Positions 49,426 to 63,400 of a DNA stretch of 64,000 nucleotides are shown here, one piece after another. The notes under the pieces are model-generated. The model did not search any database. It had not been told where the DNA came from and was given only the letters and a program-made list of their open reading frames with translations. The stretch is taken from the NCBI RefSeq assembly GCF_051020975.1, contig NC_135040.1:10053501-10117500 (forward strand), given 5' to 3'. Made by a program: the position numbers and the translations under genes. Numbering within the stretch: the first letter of the stretch is position 1; each line of letters begins with the position of its first letter. Source of the stretch: Osmia lignaria lignaria (taxonomy: Eukaryota; Arthropoda; Insecta; Hymenoptera; Megachilidae).

Positions 49426-52400
49426 AGCGCAACCAGTTTCGCCATGCGATCGCGTACGAATGATTTCTCTTGTCACAAGAGATGATGGACGTGTATTGTG
49501 CGCCTACGTCCACGTAGAAGGGTCTGCTGAGCGTGTTAAGCCATTTAACAACGGGCCTCCTTTGCCGTATAGATATCGCGTCCCGGGAATAAATTAAATT
49601 TCTCCGATTTCTATTAATATTTCATAAGCGTTCCGTCAAATTGGGCGAAAGTTCGCTGACTGATCGTCTCTCGTTCGCGTCGAAGTTTGAAACATCGTCA
49701 AAGAAGAAAACGCGAGAAGATTGTTCGACGAGCATCGATAGCATCTTTAAATCATAATCGCGGTGTTTCGCAGATGGTAGTTTGTTTCGTTGGCGTGGTG
49801 CATTGCGTAGGCTCGTCGTTGATACATGATACCGTGACTTTCGATGCAGAAGGGATTGGCAGACAATTATTTACGTTCGCTTCGTCCAGGTGGGAAAAAA
49901 GACGAAATTTATTGTTCCGCTTTCCCTGTCTCAGAGTACAGATGGTAGGTGTTAAGCAGAGTGATGGCGGTGCCGTGGTAATGTCGGATCTACTTGCGAC
50001 GTTATTTACTACTCGCGGGATACGCGAAACCGATTGTTACCAGAATCGAAATCGCGTGTATCTTTGGTCGGACGTTCGTGAAGAAAATCGAATTACCTTC
50101 CGTCGTTATTTTAAACGATCGCGATCAATTGTATGCCGTTTCATGGTGTCCACCGTATCGAGGTCGAACGTCATTCCTCGAAATCAATTAAATTTTTCCT
50201 ATTGAAAATTGCATCGTTACCAGACATCCCGGCAAGTTGAAAAGTTTGTGACGTCAATGTGTTTCGGTAAATAGGACTGCAGAGACAGATACGGTGGCTG
50301 GAATCGAAACGAGAAGTCGGAAAATAGATATTGATCGTGTCTCGTGTGTACAACTCGTGAGTACTACGCGTCGCGAGTACACGTGCGCGTTTTCAATAAC
50401 GGAAGGATTTTTTGAGCATCACCAAGCCAGCGATGCATCGAATCGGGTCGTTCCTCGAACCCTCGTACATGATTTTAATGTAAATATTAAGCCGTGTTAT
50501 TTTGGGCGATTGGTAGTCTAACACACGTGTGTTCGATTACGATTTAAAATCGGAGCTCGCTTCATCGGGGCAAAACAGTTGTAACGCGAGAGGGAAGGTA
50601 CTCGAGGCTTAGTTTAAAGTGCACACGACAACGTGCTTGAAACACGAAGAGCATGCGTGCGCGAACCTGGTTGTATCGTTGTCCCTTACGAAATTCGATA
50701 CAAGCGCGATATCGATACCGACAGGCGCAGCAGAATGTTGTTTTCGCTGTAACACGCGGAGATCTGCTCGTTACCGCGCTTCGTTGGCCGCACAGAAATC
50801 GTTCTATGGACATGTCCTTGCGAATTTACGCGCACCGATGTTCCGACTCCAGAAGCGAGCCTGCAGCTTGTCGACAAAAGCGAGAAACGATACTTTCCGT
50901 TCCATCGATTAGCTCCCGAACGCTGATAGAGGGGTGAACCGTGACCGAGACCTTTTCAAAACGAACTTTGATCCTTTGCCACACGCGGATACACGCGTCT
51001 GTTCAGCGACATTAATTAATTCGAAAAGGTCGCTGTAGGCTCGTTAGGTAAGCCCTGTTATCAGGTAATTCGCTGTCATGTTAGGTGATCGCGTGCCACG
51101 ATTTTTTGGATGCTCCGCCGTGATATCGTAATCGATGAATAGAATTTGTAAATCTCACGGCAATTACTTAGAGCGACTCTAAATTATCAAGACCATTCTG
51201 CTGTCTTTCCGCGGAACAAGCATTGGTAATCGAGTAGAGTTGGTTGCTTAGTTGAGCGATTTCGGTTTGTCGAAAGCAGTCCTCTCATCAATCCTACCTT
51301 AAATCGCTTTCGTCGCGATCGTTCCGCGAACAAGCTGGAAACGTGCAACTCGTAATGCTTGTATTCATTCGACGTCGCGACTCCGGTCACGGATACTGCT
51401 ACAAATCGTGGAAACGATCGTAAAATCTGCAAAGGGGTTGGGGGTAATTACGGGAGCGGCGCGAGTCTGAACGGCATTACTTCCGTCCGATATTTTTCCA
51501 TTTTCACCGAAGTTGGTCGCGGCTGCGTTTTTCGACGGTCCTCTCGTTTTCTTTCGCGAGATCAATAAATCGCGGAACCGTGGAGCCTCGTGCACGCTCG
51601 TTCCTACGCGTCTGCACAAAATTCTGCCCGCCAACAACCCTCTCTCACCCCGTTGCCTTTCACGGAAGCATTCGGAGCCGGTCGACCGAGCGATAATAAA
51701 ATAATTCTCCGCCACAATAGACAATGCTCGCCGGGATGATAGTAATTCAAACCGGATGCAGGAAAAAGAGGCCGGTCGCTTTCCGTACTTCCGCCGGCTG
51801 CACGCGGATGCGCCCGCCACGTTTCCCTGTGTCTTTCGCTCTCCTTTTTCTTTTCTCCTTCGCTTTCAACCCGTTCTTTTTCCCACCCTATCGTCGACCG
51901 TTTACCAGCTATTTCATCAGTCGTTCATCTCTTCCCCGACCGAACCTTTTCTTCTTTTCGCGCGAAAATTTGTCGCCAAAGTGAAATAATATGGAACGCG
52001 TTGTAATTCACGCGGCTGAGAGATGGTTCGTTCGTTTTTCCGGGGTTTAACGAAAAAATTCAAAAAGTCTCGCGAATCATTTATAACGACACGGTACGAC
52101 ACCCGTTTTTCCGCGCGGTCATGTTCGGCCAGACGATTACGATCGTTCCAGGAACGTTCGGTTGTTAGCTGGCGACAAAGCATCGCGTTGTATGTAAACG
52201 AATCGGTATCTCTGGCGATTTGTACAACGAGAAGGAGCCGGGGGTAAATCATCTACCGTCGGTGGATCGCGATCCTCGGTGCTCAACCGTTCGCTCCGAC
52301 GGATCATGATGAGATAAAGCGCGCACTTGCGACCGAGTATCTCTGGTCCCCGTAATTACTTGGCTGTCGTGGAGAAAAGAAGATCGTCGCTCAGTTCACG

Positions 52401-52917
52401 GTCTTTGCCTCGAAGACGGCCAACGAGTTTCTTCACGGCAGCTTCTTCTCCGCTCTGTTGTACTTTCTTTCCTCTTCTTTCCGCTTCTCTCCGTCAGCCA
52501 CGGCCGTCTGTTTCGTGCAATTTCGAAGCGCGGTGGTCCGTCTTTGCTCGAAAGCTCGACGGGCGAGTTTTAACGAGAAATTAATATCTCGAGTAAGTCG
52601 ATGACTCCTTCAGAAGGAGGTACTCTTTATCCTTTTCTTCGTCTATCTCTATCGTTACATTGCACCCATCCACGCTGTTTCTCCTTAGTTTCCCTTTATT
52701 TTTTCTTGCGTCTCCCTTTTGCTACTCCTTTGGAAGTCTACTTTATCCCTCCGGTTCGCTCTAGCCGGTTTTTCGTTGCTTCTCCCTTAGATTCCTCTTC
52801 TTCAAGACGAGGGACACTCATAAAACTTCCCTAAAATACGATGTGCTAAACTTTTTGGTCCTTTTCCGTGACTACGCACGGTTTCATCCCGTATTCTCTA
52901 AAGTGCAATCATGGGGT
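49426..52917 (+). other. Intron 1 stretch, no exon seen
   Basis: A 172-codon frame at 49687-50205 and frames at 50562-50937 and 51365-51820 have no recognisable domain and overlap frames on the other strand or in other registers. A pyrimidine-rich tract lies at about 51836-51965 and another near 52430-52500. Confidence 0.4.
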
Positions 52918-52950
52918 GGTTAATTAACCGGGTCGTACGGTTAATTAACC
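52918..52950. promoter_or_regulatory. Paired GGTTAATTAACC palindromes, 21 bp apart
   Basis: Two identical, perfectly self-complementary 12-mers occupy 52918-52929 and 52939-52950. Their centres are 21 bp apart, two turns of B-DNA, so both face the same side of the helix. Each contains the TTAATTAA homeodomain core, and GTTAAT resembles the HNF1/POU half-site. This arrangement suggests a cooperative homeodomain-protein site within the intron. The binding factor is not known. Confidence 0.45.
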
Positions 52951-55900
52951 GATCAATGACCGCGTTCCCGCGATTAAAACGCAGGTGTATTCTTCTGGAA
53001 CTTCTCAACGTTAAATTTAATCTAAAAAAAGTTCTATTTCACGTTCCAAGTCCTTGAATATTCAAACGAATCTGCCAGTCTCTGGCAGAATTTTTCTTTA
53101 CATAATTTTTAAATCGATCACGGCCAGCTTTTTATCGAACTCGTATTTCTGTCCTCGAGATCCTTTGCTAAAATTGCGTCTGATGCCAGCGGTTCAAAAT
53201 TTTTCACCGATCCGAACACCTGATGTCATCGCACAATGACGCGTCGCTTTCGAGAGGGATATCTTTCGCGCGGAAAATACTTCGGATATTTGCCCGTCGT
53301 GTTCTTTCCCGATACTCGCTCACCTTCCCTACCCTATTTCTCTCGTCGGCCAGTTAATACCAGCTGTCGCTCAGTCGTCGGCTTCCGAGTACTGTGTTGG
53401 GCCTCTGGGTTAGCTCGTTGTACACATTCGAAACGCAGTTTTGGCAGGCATCTGGCAAGCATCCACGCCAGGATACTCGAACAGTTTACACCTCTGCACG
53501 TGGCAACGCCAGGATCTGAATTATTTTCACTTCCCATTTTCGAAAATGCTGGAATCTAGGAGCTAGAGTCCTTGAAATATTACTTCCCCAACGTAAATCA
53601 TAAAGGAATGAATTTTTCAAACAATTTCTAGATTTCCTCTATTCGTCGCATTAAAGACCGTCGACGCCGAGTTTCGATCGCAACCACGGTGCTCCAGTTG
53701 CTTCGCTTTAATCCACGAAGAACGGGACGCGACGCCAGCTGCTAATGAATTTACACCGTCGCGTCTCCTCTAACATCATTAGTATCTTCGTCACGGTAAA
53801 CAGAGCCCCGTTCTGTCCCTTTCCATCGGCCAGATGTGTATGATCGTTAAAAAACATTCCGCTCGAATATATAATATAAGAGGCATTTCAAAGTGTTCTA
53901 TCTTATGTTCGAGCAACGCGTGTGTCGATCGATTGAGCAGTTTCGTGGAAACCGTGAAACCTGTGGTACTCCCATATTTAGTCTGCTGTCGAGTCGTTTG
54001 TTCTTCCGCTGTTACGGAACAGGCTCGGTCGCGTGGCGTATATGGAGAAACATCGCGGCGTACCTCTGCCGTGTACGAGCGTTATCGGAATGTATTTAAA
54101 ACGACTATTCCATCCGCCGCTTCCGACGATTTTTCATAGAAAACAAACGAGGAAGGATAGTATTCGATAAACGTACGTATGAATAAAAGAGAGGATTTCG
54201 GTGAATTTTTTATTTTACTTTAAAGTATACAAATTGTAGTTACAGATAGGGTGATTTTTAATAGCACTCCTATGGCGACAGTTTTTCTCGCCAGCCTTAG
54301 GTCCCGTTCTAAATTCTTTCTCGACGATAGACATTTTTGCCGGTCGGTCTCTTGTCGTTTGCTCGCGTTCCATCGTTTCTTACCCAGCACACACGGGTCT
54401 CTCGGTTGCTTCGAAGAAAAGCACGTGGCGACCGTGAGTGGCGAAGAACGTTTTCGCCTAGAGGCCGTGGCCGCGGAGGGGGTGAATCCGCTTTAATTTT
54501 AGCCATGCTCTTCCACCCATGCCGTGGCCAAGCCATGGTATGCACGGTGGTGCTCTCGGCAGCAGCCTTGGCATCGCAGACGCATTATTCATACCTTAAT
54601 GAATTCTCTCGTACCCCCTCCCACCTCTTTCCCTCCTTCGATCTCTTGCTAGCCCCGTCGTTGCATCCGTTCCATCCACGTGCTCTTGTACTTCTACCCT
54701 CGCTAAGAAGCCACCAAAGTCTCTCTATTTTTGCGATAACATCCCTTGCTTCGCTCGTTTCCTCCGCTCTTACCACCATTCCGCCCAGATCTTCCCACCC
54801 TTCTACGTATTTTATTTATATTTTTTCCACGGTTCATCGTTCATCCTGTCCCTTTCGTCCCTCCTGTCCCTCCTGTAACTCGTCGTGCGACAAAGAAGGG
54901 ACGTTTGCTATCGCGAGATGAAAAGTCCCGGAATGTTTGCAGTCGTTCGCGTAGGAAGATAATATATTTCGTGAAAAGCAGGAATATTCTCGAGTGTGTT
55001 TACGTTTTACTCTAGACTCAGGCGAGGTAGCGTCGCTTCGAATTTATTCCCCCGAAAAGTAATATCGGATCGTGCGTTAGAGCGGATCGGGTTATGCGCG
55101 ACACGATATTACATTCAGGGACGCTACATCACCGTTAATACTGCGACCATGGATCCCACGATGCTATACGTCACGCGACACACCAACGAGAGCCACGATC
55201 GTCTCCGCTTTCCGGTTCCCCTGTTTCTGCTAACTCAAGTTCAAAGTATCGATCATCCCCGGGCCAGACGCGGCGGGTGGCATCGACGCTACACCAGTTC
55301 CGGCCCAACAAATCGTACGCGTTTCGCGAACTCAAGTAAACGGTACCTGCTAAACTTATGCCTCTTATCTGTGCAAAGGAAGAAACATTTCATCTCCGCC
55401 GATTTTAAACCCTTTAAGTTGATGTTATTTAAAAATTTCAAATTTCTTTAATCATCGATTTTTTTCACCTATCAATTGAGATTCCCCTCTTAACGAACCA
55501 CCCTACTCTAGGGTGATTCTTTTTTCTTTTTTTTTTTACAATTCTTCCCGCATCGTACTCAGTTAATTGCAGTATCTTCGAACCCCCGGTTCGGCTCGAG
55601 ATAAGCCAGGAAACTTTTAATTGCTGCTTCCGAATATTTTTTTTCCATGCGCGAACTTTTCGACGAACAGAGGGTGGCAAAAGTCTGCGCCTGCGAGTCA
55701 CGCATCCTAGCATCCGCGGCTCCATTTTCTCTGCAGTCTGCGCGAACGTACACGCGCTCGTAAATACACACACCTGTCGCGTATCGCGTCCTGGTAATTT
55801 TCGTCCGAAAACCAACTAACCCGGGCTTGGAGTAACGAGGAACCAGCGGTAGGGCAGGGCTCGTTGGTCGCGCTTGGGATGCGGCTGCCGCGCGATTTAC

Positions 55901-57216
55901 GCGCTTTCCTCGCGCTGAATTTCAAATTTTACTGTTTCCGGTCTGGTCATCTCGCATTGTTCTCGTGCGAGTTTGCTTTTGTTGTCGTGCTAAGCGAGTT
56001 AACTTGGTCGAGGCTCCTCCAGTTCTTGCTGCAAAAGAGCACACTCGTTGTGAATATTGATGTCGAGGGTAGTTCACTTTTTCTTGCGTCTCGTGTCGCA
56101 TATTTTTGCCTCTATTCCCTTAACAAAAACGCCAGTCTAATTCACGGTAATAGAACAGCAAAAACCACCGCAGGAACATCAAGTAGAGCCTTGTTTCAGT
56201 CTTTATCGCCGAAGAAGATATTGGCTTTTCGAAAAATCGTTCACATTTAAAACTGATAACGAAACTTTTTCATTTGTTTTGCCACGAGGAATCAACAATT
56301 TTTCGTTTCTACTAAAGTACAAGGTACGATGCTTCGTTCTGGGATCTAACATAGACTTACTCATCCCTTCAAAGGTATCAAGTTTTCCTCGTAAAACTCT
56401 CTTTACACATTTCCCTACAACTCGTTTCGCTGCTAGCCGCTCCAACCAAGAATTTTACGAGATTACGTTGAATAGAATTTACAAAAAGAATTCATGAAGC
56501 ACTACATGAGAGGCTGATGTAGCTCGCAGTAACCGCAATGTGTAAGGGAGAAAAAGGACAGGGGATGGTAGATTGCGCCCGAGGTTAGTTAGCAGGGCTC
56601 CAGAGATACATATTAAAAGGATTCGAATAAAACACCACCGAAAAATGTATCTCGTGTTGTAGCACACGTGAGATACCCTTGAATAACATTTACAAAACAA
56701 CGCATCGGATCTTTCCGTTTCTATCTTCATCCCCGTGGCCTAGCGGTGGGCAAGGGGCAAGAAATCGAAATAATTTACTTGAACGTTTCGGAAGGGAATT
56801 CTCCGACATTTTTCTAGGCAGACAACGTTCGGATTATAGATACATCAGACTATTGTAGAGACACGAGGTTGATGCAGTCTAGGATGGCTCCGGTTGGCGC
56901 ATCCCCAGCCAACAGGACGGCATTCGAACACGGCCCGTTACGATGCATTTATGCGGCCAAGGCTGCAGATAAGGAATGACACTGCTCTTCCTCGGCCTGG
57001 TCCAATCTTCTTGCCATCTCCGCGCCGTTCCAGAGGCTTTTACGTTCGATAAGATTTGCATGAAGGGCTTCCAGCCGACAGCGAGGCTAGGCTCTGCTAC
57101 CCTTGCTATCGTTCCACCTTTCAATCGTAATGACGATTTATACCCGCGTGCTACCGTCACCTTCTCTTCTTTTCTCACCCCATTTGTCTAGCAACGCTGT
57201 TTCGTTTACCCTCCAC
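52951..57216 (+). other. Intron 1 stretch, no exon seen
   Basis: Frames up to 194 codons (54337-54921) lie in pyrimidine-rich or GC-rich DNA and show no domain. A short imperfect tandem (CCCTCCTGT twice) lies near 54860-54880. A tRNA A-box-like word near 56737 lacks a B box and was rejected. Confidence 0.4.
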
Positions 57217-57494
57217 GCTGGGCTCGAGTATTTTCGAAGCTTCTTGCTATTTCTATCGACCAAACGATCGAATCTTGGAAGGGTGAAAAGTGTGCCGGTA
57301 TCTCTTCTTCAACTGTGCCTGGTTTATTCGAGTAGTTTTTCTCTTTAAGTAAATGTAATTTGGAAATCTTCGTACTTCATGCGGGTGCTGAGTTAAATAT
57401 TTTCGAAAGGTTCCTACTGTTTCGAACGACCTAACAATTGAATTATCGAAGGGCGAAACGCGTGTTCCTTCGGTCGATGAAAAATTATTCAACT
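57217..57494. repeat. Diverged direct duplication (copies 57217-57312 and 57381-57494)
   Basis: The copies share, in order, GAGT plus ATATTTTCGAA or GTATTTTCGAA, then TT(C/G)CT-CT-TTTC, CGACC/CGACCTAA, ATTGAAT or TCGAATC, GAAGGG(T/C)GAAA, a GTGTTCC/GTGTGCC word and TTCAACT at the right edge. The spacing is about 165 bp. Divergence with small indels indicates an old local duplication. No frame spans it in a conserved register, so coding is unlikely. Confidence 0.55.
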
Positions 57495-60400
57495 TTTGAA
57501 CTATACTAAGTTAACCTTCGGGTACATAGACCATTGAAATGTCAGTGAACGTCATGTTTTCATATGCCCCGGGCTGCTCGACGTTTCGCATTAAAAGGGA
57601 TGACATCATCGATGAGGAGAGAGCGATACACGAAACAGAGTGGTCGAAGTTCTGGCACCTTGACCGAGATAAAGAGAATCGAGTTAAATCGATGCGTAAA
57701 AGGTGATTCGTTATCGAACCTTTTACTCGTTCACGCACAATAGCGGGGGAAATGTGTACGCGAAATGCAAATGTCGATATATTTTGCCCTCGTCCAAAGT
57801 AAAGAACAACGTCGAGTAACCTTCTTTTTCATTCACTGACATTTATCCTCGGGCAACACAATCAGCGATAAAACCGTCGAGTACAAAGGCTGTGATTATT
57901 AATTGCGTGTAACCTTATTACGTGGCATTATCTTAATATTGCCTGACGATAACGTAATCTCTGGAAAGCCTGGGCAGGCATGACGCGTAGCGAGCCAGTT
58001 AACGCGAAATTTACATAATCAGCCAATTTCCTGATGCGTATTTTCACCGACGTTCGATATCTCTTTCCCGGTAATCCGGATCATCGACGGTTCCATAACG
58101 TTCGGATAGGTCCATGAATCACCGAGCGATCTCGTCTTCGAAACGGATCTCGATCGGCACACATTTCACCGTTTCACCGTCATTAAGAGAAATCAGGGAT
58201 TCTCGGTTTACTTGAATTTCGCGGGTTTTTCATAGCTTACAAAGCGGCTTCGGTAACTGACACACTTGGAAAATTTTTTAAGAATCTTAAGAATTTGATC
58301 GTATTCTGTTGGCACGTCGGTGTGAAGAGCAGAAAGAGGAATGAGATCGCGTGTGTTGGCGCGAATTCGGTTGGAGAGGAAAGAAAATCCTTTCTCGTCA
58401 CGACGGACGACTGAAAATCGGGGTACTCTGGCGGGCGAAGAAAACGAAGATTTATGGTCTCACTCTTTCGAGATTCTCTTTGACAGAGAAGGCGAAAGGT
58501 TTCTCGAAGAAGCGAAGCGGGGGCCAAAGCTGTACGGCAACGGGCCGAGCCGAGTGTATTTAGGTCGCGACGAGCCCTTGGGCTGCTTCGTCGCGCGGAA
58601 AGACGAACGCGTGCACACATGCAACTCTCGCTAGCGGCTTCTTTTTTGCACGCGTGCAATAGCGCGACCCGCCCCTTTTCCTTTTTCGTTCTAGCTGTAA
58701 ATTTTGCTTTTCCACCTAACGCAAACGTTACCCCATGCCCCGTTCCTTTTGTTTCGACGCCATCTTTCCCCACGAAGAGTGGAGGGAACAAAATGCGCTC
58801 TAAATTATTCTTACGGGTCGCGTTGAAATTATTTCTCGTTCTTTTGCAACGCGCCGCGAATAAACGAGGTGTTGCGCGTCCGCATTTCTCCCGGATTCGT
58901 TCTGTCTCTTGTCCCACCGATTACTCGTCGATGATTCAATGGCTGACCGTGATTCATCGGTTACAAGAGTTCGTCATTCTTGTTGTTAAAGACGAAATGA
59001 AATTCAATATGCACTTATGAATCGTAGTTAATTACAATAGAAAAGTTTTGCATCATAGGATCTTGAATATCCTTCGAATCTACTATCATCTTCATGGACT
59101 GTTTGAAACTATCGAGTCTGAAACTTCTCAATCAATATCTCGTGTTTGTACAATATTGCACACCGTTTCGATCCCCGGCAAGGTTACCATAGCATTCCGA
59201 CAAACTTCCATCAATCATCCAGCAAGGAACACGAGTTAACGAAAACGCGTTGAGAACACTTGTCAAAACAGCGGCGCATTTTTCAGCCGTCTTTACCGCG
59301 TCGATTAATCATAAGAGAGTCAAATAGACCTCGTCCATATAGGAGGATCGGAAATTTTTCCATTCGTAAACTCATCCGATCTGTTCATTTCGAACGATGA
59401 ATTCCCGGTGCGTTTGCTCGCGGCCGCCTTTTAACCGGCTGGTCGGTTCGGCTCCGCTTATCGCGATCGTTCGACGCTGAATCGCTGGACCGCGACGAAC
59501 TTTTCACCTATCGGAATCAAAACGGAGCCAATCGTTCGCGAACGCGCCGAACGATGCTGCAGGCTGCTTCTATACCCTCGTAAGTTATGCGGAAACGTAA
59601 TCGAGTTCGATTCGCCCGTTGGCCGTGCACGCTTGGTCGAAGCGCGTTATACTTTCTGAATAATAATCAACCGCGTGTGCGCGCCCTTCCGTCCCTTGGA
59701 ACGGCAACCGAATCCGTGGAACTGCGCGCATAGGAATTGGCTGGCGCGCAAGAATTTCCAGAAATAAATGGATATGGGAACCGGGATAGAGAGGAGGCGG
59801 AGGGGGTCAAGGAACCGGGAACGACGAGGGCAAAATCTGGAAGGAAAAGGGAAGCGACGGTAGCGAAGGGAGAAGCTGATATTAACGGTAATGAATAGCG
59901 ACGGAAGAAAAACGAAAAAGGACAGGCGAAAGAGGGTGGAAAAATATAACGCTGCCAGGGTGGAACGGACAAAGAGAGCAATAAAAAGAGACAGAGAATG
60001 GTTGTGGATTGTAGAGACTGCAGGAGCTAAGGGTTCGTTTTTACGTAATACTAACGGTCACGAGTTTTGCAAAAGAGAAGAGTTGGAAAATTGAAAGATA
60101 AAATGTGAAAATTCTTCGATGTCTACTTAAGTTCGATATCATGACAACGCGACTTTTCATATCAAAGTCATGGCACTAAATGTTGCGACGTTACCATCAC
60201 GTGCCCTAACGCGAGAGAAACGGGGAGGGAAGCAGTAGGGTGTAGGATCGTATGGCATTATCATCGCTAATGAATATTCAGTTCTGCTTGGTTCGACCAT
60301 TGGCGGGCTCAGGTCGATGTCGTGACTCTAGTCGCAGGTCCCGTGACGATTATCGCGATTACTCGCGGTAATCGTCCTGCACGTTTCATCCCCTACAGCT

Positions 60401-63400
60401 CGAAATTCCCGAGTCGAAATATAAATTCTAGTTTCACCCCTCAAAAGGCCTCTAAAGTTCCTTTTATACTTACATTTCCCGTGGTAAAAAAAATAATGTT
60501 GTTTTGGTTCTTTGGCAAATTTAAATTTTAACTCGAGTTTTCTCTCGGCTAGTTAGCATCCATCTCTGTCTTTGTTCGTTACATTTTCAATCTTTTTGTT
60601 TCCCGTTTCGTTTCTCTTTCAAACGCCCTTTCCTTTCGTTTTTCCTCGAATTTCCTTCTCTGGCTGTCATTTCCACTCGCTGACTTTCTCGAGCGGCCAA
60701 CATGACGTGGCGAACATCGTCTTTGGATGAGAATCGCGTGATGGAAAAATGCTTTTCCCCCAACGCTGTAAAATTTCCAACCGAGGGCAATTACTTTTCG
60801 GGAGGGTTGGTAGTCGCGACTGTTGAAATTGTGCCTCGTAATTAAACGTAATTACGAGCTGGCTCGATCAGTCGTCACTGAGCGGGCGGGCAAGAGTGGC
60901 GCGAGCCTGGTGAAAATTAGGCCGAGCTCGTTTCGCATAATATTTCTTTTCTCTTTTTTTCTCCCTCCTCGTTTTTTTCACAGTCGCCGTAATTACGAAC
61001 GACGCGCTGTTGCACTTTCGAGACGTCGTTGCGTAATCTCGATCACGACCGAGCCAACGATAATTGTACCATTATTTCCACCGTGATCGTTGCTCGATAT
61101 TTAATTAATTTATTCCGATTGTTTGGAGAAAAAGGAAGAATATGTCCCGACTCTCTGTAAGGATGTTCGACGCGAGAACAATCGTCGCGTTTGCAATGAA
61201 TGAAATTCGCTCGAATGGAGTCGCTTTTAGGGAGCAAAGAAAGCACCGGCGAACAACGAGCAGCTCGGGGAAACTTTATTACCAGACTACCGGAGTCGTT
61301 ATTCCTGATTTGCATTTGTTATTATAATTGGGAATAATCGATGCTGCCGGCGTATAACGACCAGACCCACCGTTACCACGCTGTCCGAAATGGATCGGGA
61401 CAATTACTGTCGGAGAAACGAGCTAGCTCGATTCGACAAAGTTTTCTTCAACTTCGCGACGTCTTCCTTCTATTCTCCATCTCTATTCCTCTCTCTCCTC
61501 GCTTTCTCTATTTTCCCTCCTTTTCTTCGTTCAACTTCTCCCGTCGAACGCTTCGCGATTTTCACGCAGACCGCTCGCTCGTGTCGCTTTATCGGCTATG
61601 AGAAATTGAGCTTGATAATTGAGACGATGTACAATGTTATACAAACTCTGGGTATTAGATTTGATCTACTTTATCAATCAACTTTAGAAGAATCTTCTTT
61701 CAAGCTTTCTCAGTTTGCGGGTTCTCGGCGCTTGAACGAAGCGACGTGGTTGACAAAGTGATCGCTAAAACGAGCATTGCTCGCGAGTTCCACGCCACAT
61801 TCGCTCTCATATTTCTCGCCCGCGACACGTTACTTACCGTTATTAAGGTGGTGTGTGTTCGCGACGCGACACATATGACCGTCCATTATCTGCAACGAGC
61901 CGCGAAAACTTATTTAACACTTTGAACGCGATGGTAGTCGAAAATCCTTTCAGTTCGTAATTTTATTTTTAATCAACCTGGTATCCTATTTAATTCAATC
62001 TGCCACTGTTTCTTTAATTATACAAGTGAAAATTGGTGAAACAATAGAGTAGTAACACGGATGTCCTTTAAAACGGAATTTCATCGGCAGCAATAACCCG
62101 ATTACTCGTTCGTGCACGGCTTTCATCTTCTTTAGGGCTGCCAATGTGGCTCGGTTAATCACCGCGCTGGATATAGGCGACGAGCGCGTACACGACCGGA
62201 GAATAACGAGAAGAGGACCTCTCTAGGTGCACGATGGTGTAGGTGTTGTTGGTACGACGATACTGTAGATCGTAGAGAGGCAAAGAGCCCTCCGGCGCGG
62301 CGGTTGCTCCAGTTAACGCGGCCGAGCACTTATCGGAAATTATCAGCGAGACGTAACCTCCATTACGTAGCGAACTACAGCTCGTTAGGGCCTATCTTCG
62401 ATGCAGGTTAACCGCGTACACCGTGTACCCGTGTCATCGGGTCGGCTATCGTGCACCAGGCGACCGCGAACTGCCTTCCAGTCTTTTCTAACGGGCATAC
62501 CGTCGCTTCGCGTCTTTTCCTTCCTCCTTGGTTCGTTAGCTCGTGCTTTGTTATCGGTGGTTACCCGGGACATAATATCGATGCCACTTAGAATTTTCTT
62601 TCACGTTCGGCAAAGTCGCGATGGAAATTTTCTAAAAGGCTAACAAGCGAAGTACATGTACATAAGTTGTCCACTTGGTTAACTGTACGCATCGCGCGGC
62701 CATTATAATTTCTGTGGACATAACGTTAAACGAGCGTAAATATAGGATTCTGTTTACCGTTTTCTACCAATAGGCCAGTTCGGACGGATTAAGAATCCAC
62801 TCTATCGGTGCCTGGTGTTGTTCCATGATCGCCGCTATTACTCCTGGCCGGTGGTTTCCTCCTGCTTCTTCCTCGAGGCCGAGACCCTGAAAAATAATTA
62901 CCACTGGTCGGTTTCACGGGCCATCGAGGACGGAAAGAAAGAAGCATTCTCGACAAATTGAGTAATAAATCGCGACAGTTGATCCCCTTTTTTCCCCCTT
63001 CTGTTTCTCTCGCCCAACCCTCTCGATGCTTCTTCCGCTCGCGTCTGGCCGTTTGCCCTGGTAGGGTTGTATACACACGCGTAAGTAGAACTTCTCGCTC
63101 CGGTGACGCTGGCTAGGATGATTTCGAGCAGGTGCGTTAATTGGAAAGTTAAGTATCAGGAAATAGGAGTGTGGGAAAACAAGTTTGCGTACAAACTCGG
63201 TAATTGATGTCAGAAGAGCGGGCGGACGTTCGTGGATGGTTGTTCTCGTTTCGCGTGACTCGTTTCTTCATTTTCTTTTCCTCTTTTACGATTACTTATG
63301 ATTAGTACAAGTAAGCATGAAAGAGAAGACGTCGAGTAACGAGGATTTCCGTTTCTATGCTTTGAATTGAAGAGACGAAATTCGCTGGCTGAATATCCAC

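Noticed and set aside
49687..50205. 172-codon + strand frame in intron 1
   Set aside because: No domain is recognisable and it starts in ordinary intronic DNA. Possible but unsupported.
56733..56810. tRNA A-box-like word TGGCCTAGCGGTGG
   Set aside because: There is no B box (GGTTCGAnTCC) at the required distance and no acceptor-stem pairing.
58237..58917. 226-codon minus-strand frame
   Set aside because: It overlaps + strand frames in GC-rich sequence. The translation has no recognisable domain and reads as arginine/serine-rich chance translation.
61915..61945. TTAACACTTTGAACGCG, resembling one end of a TTAA-type transposon
   Set aside because: No matching inverted end was found within a reasonable distance on either side.
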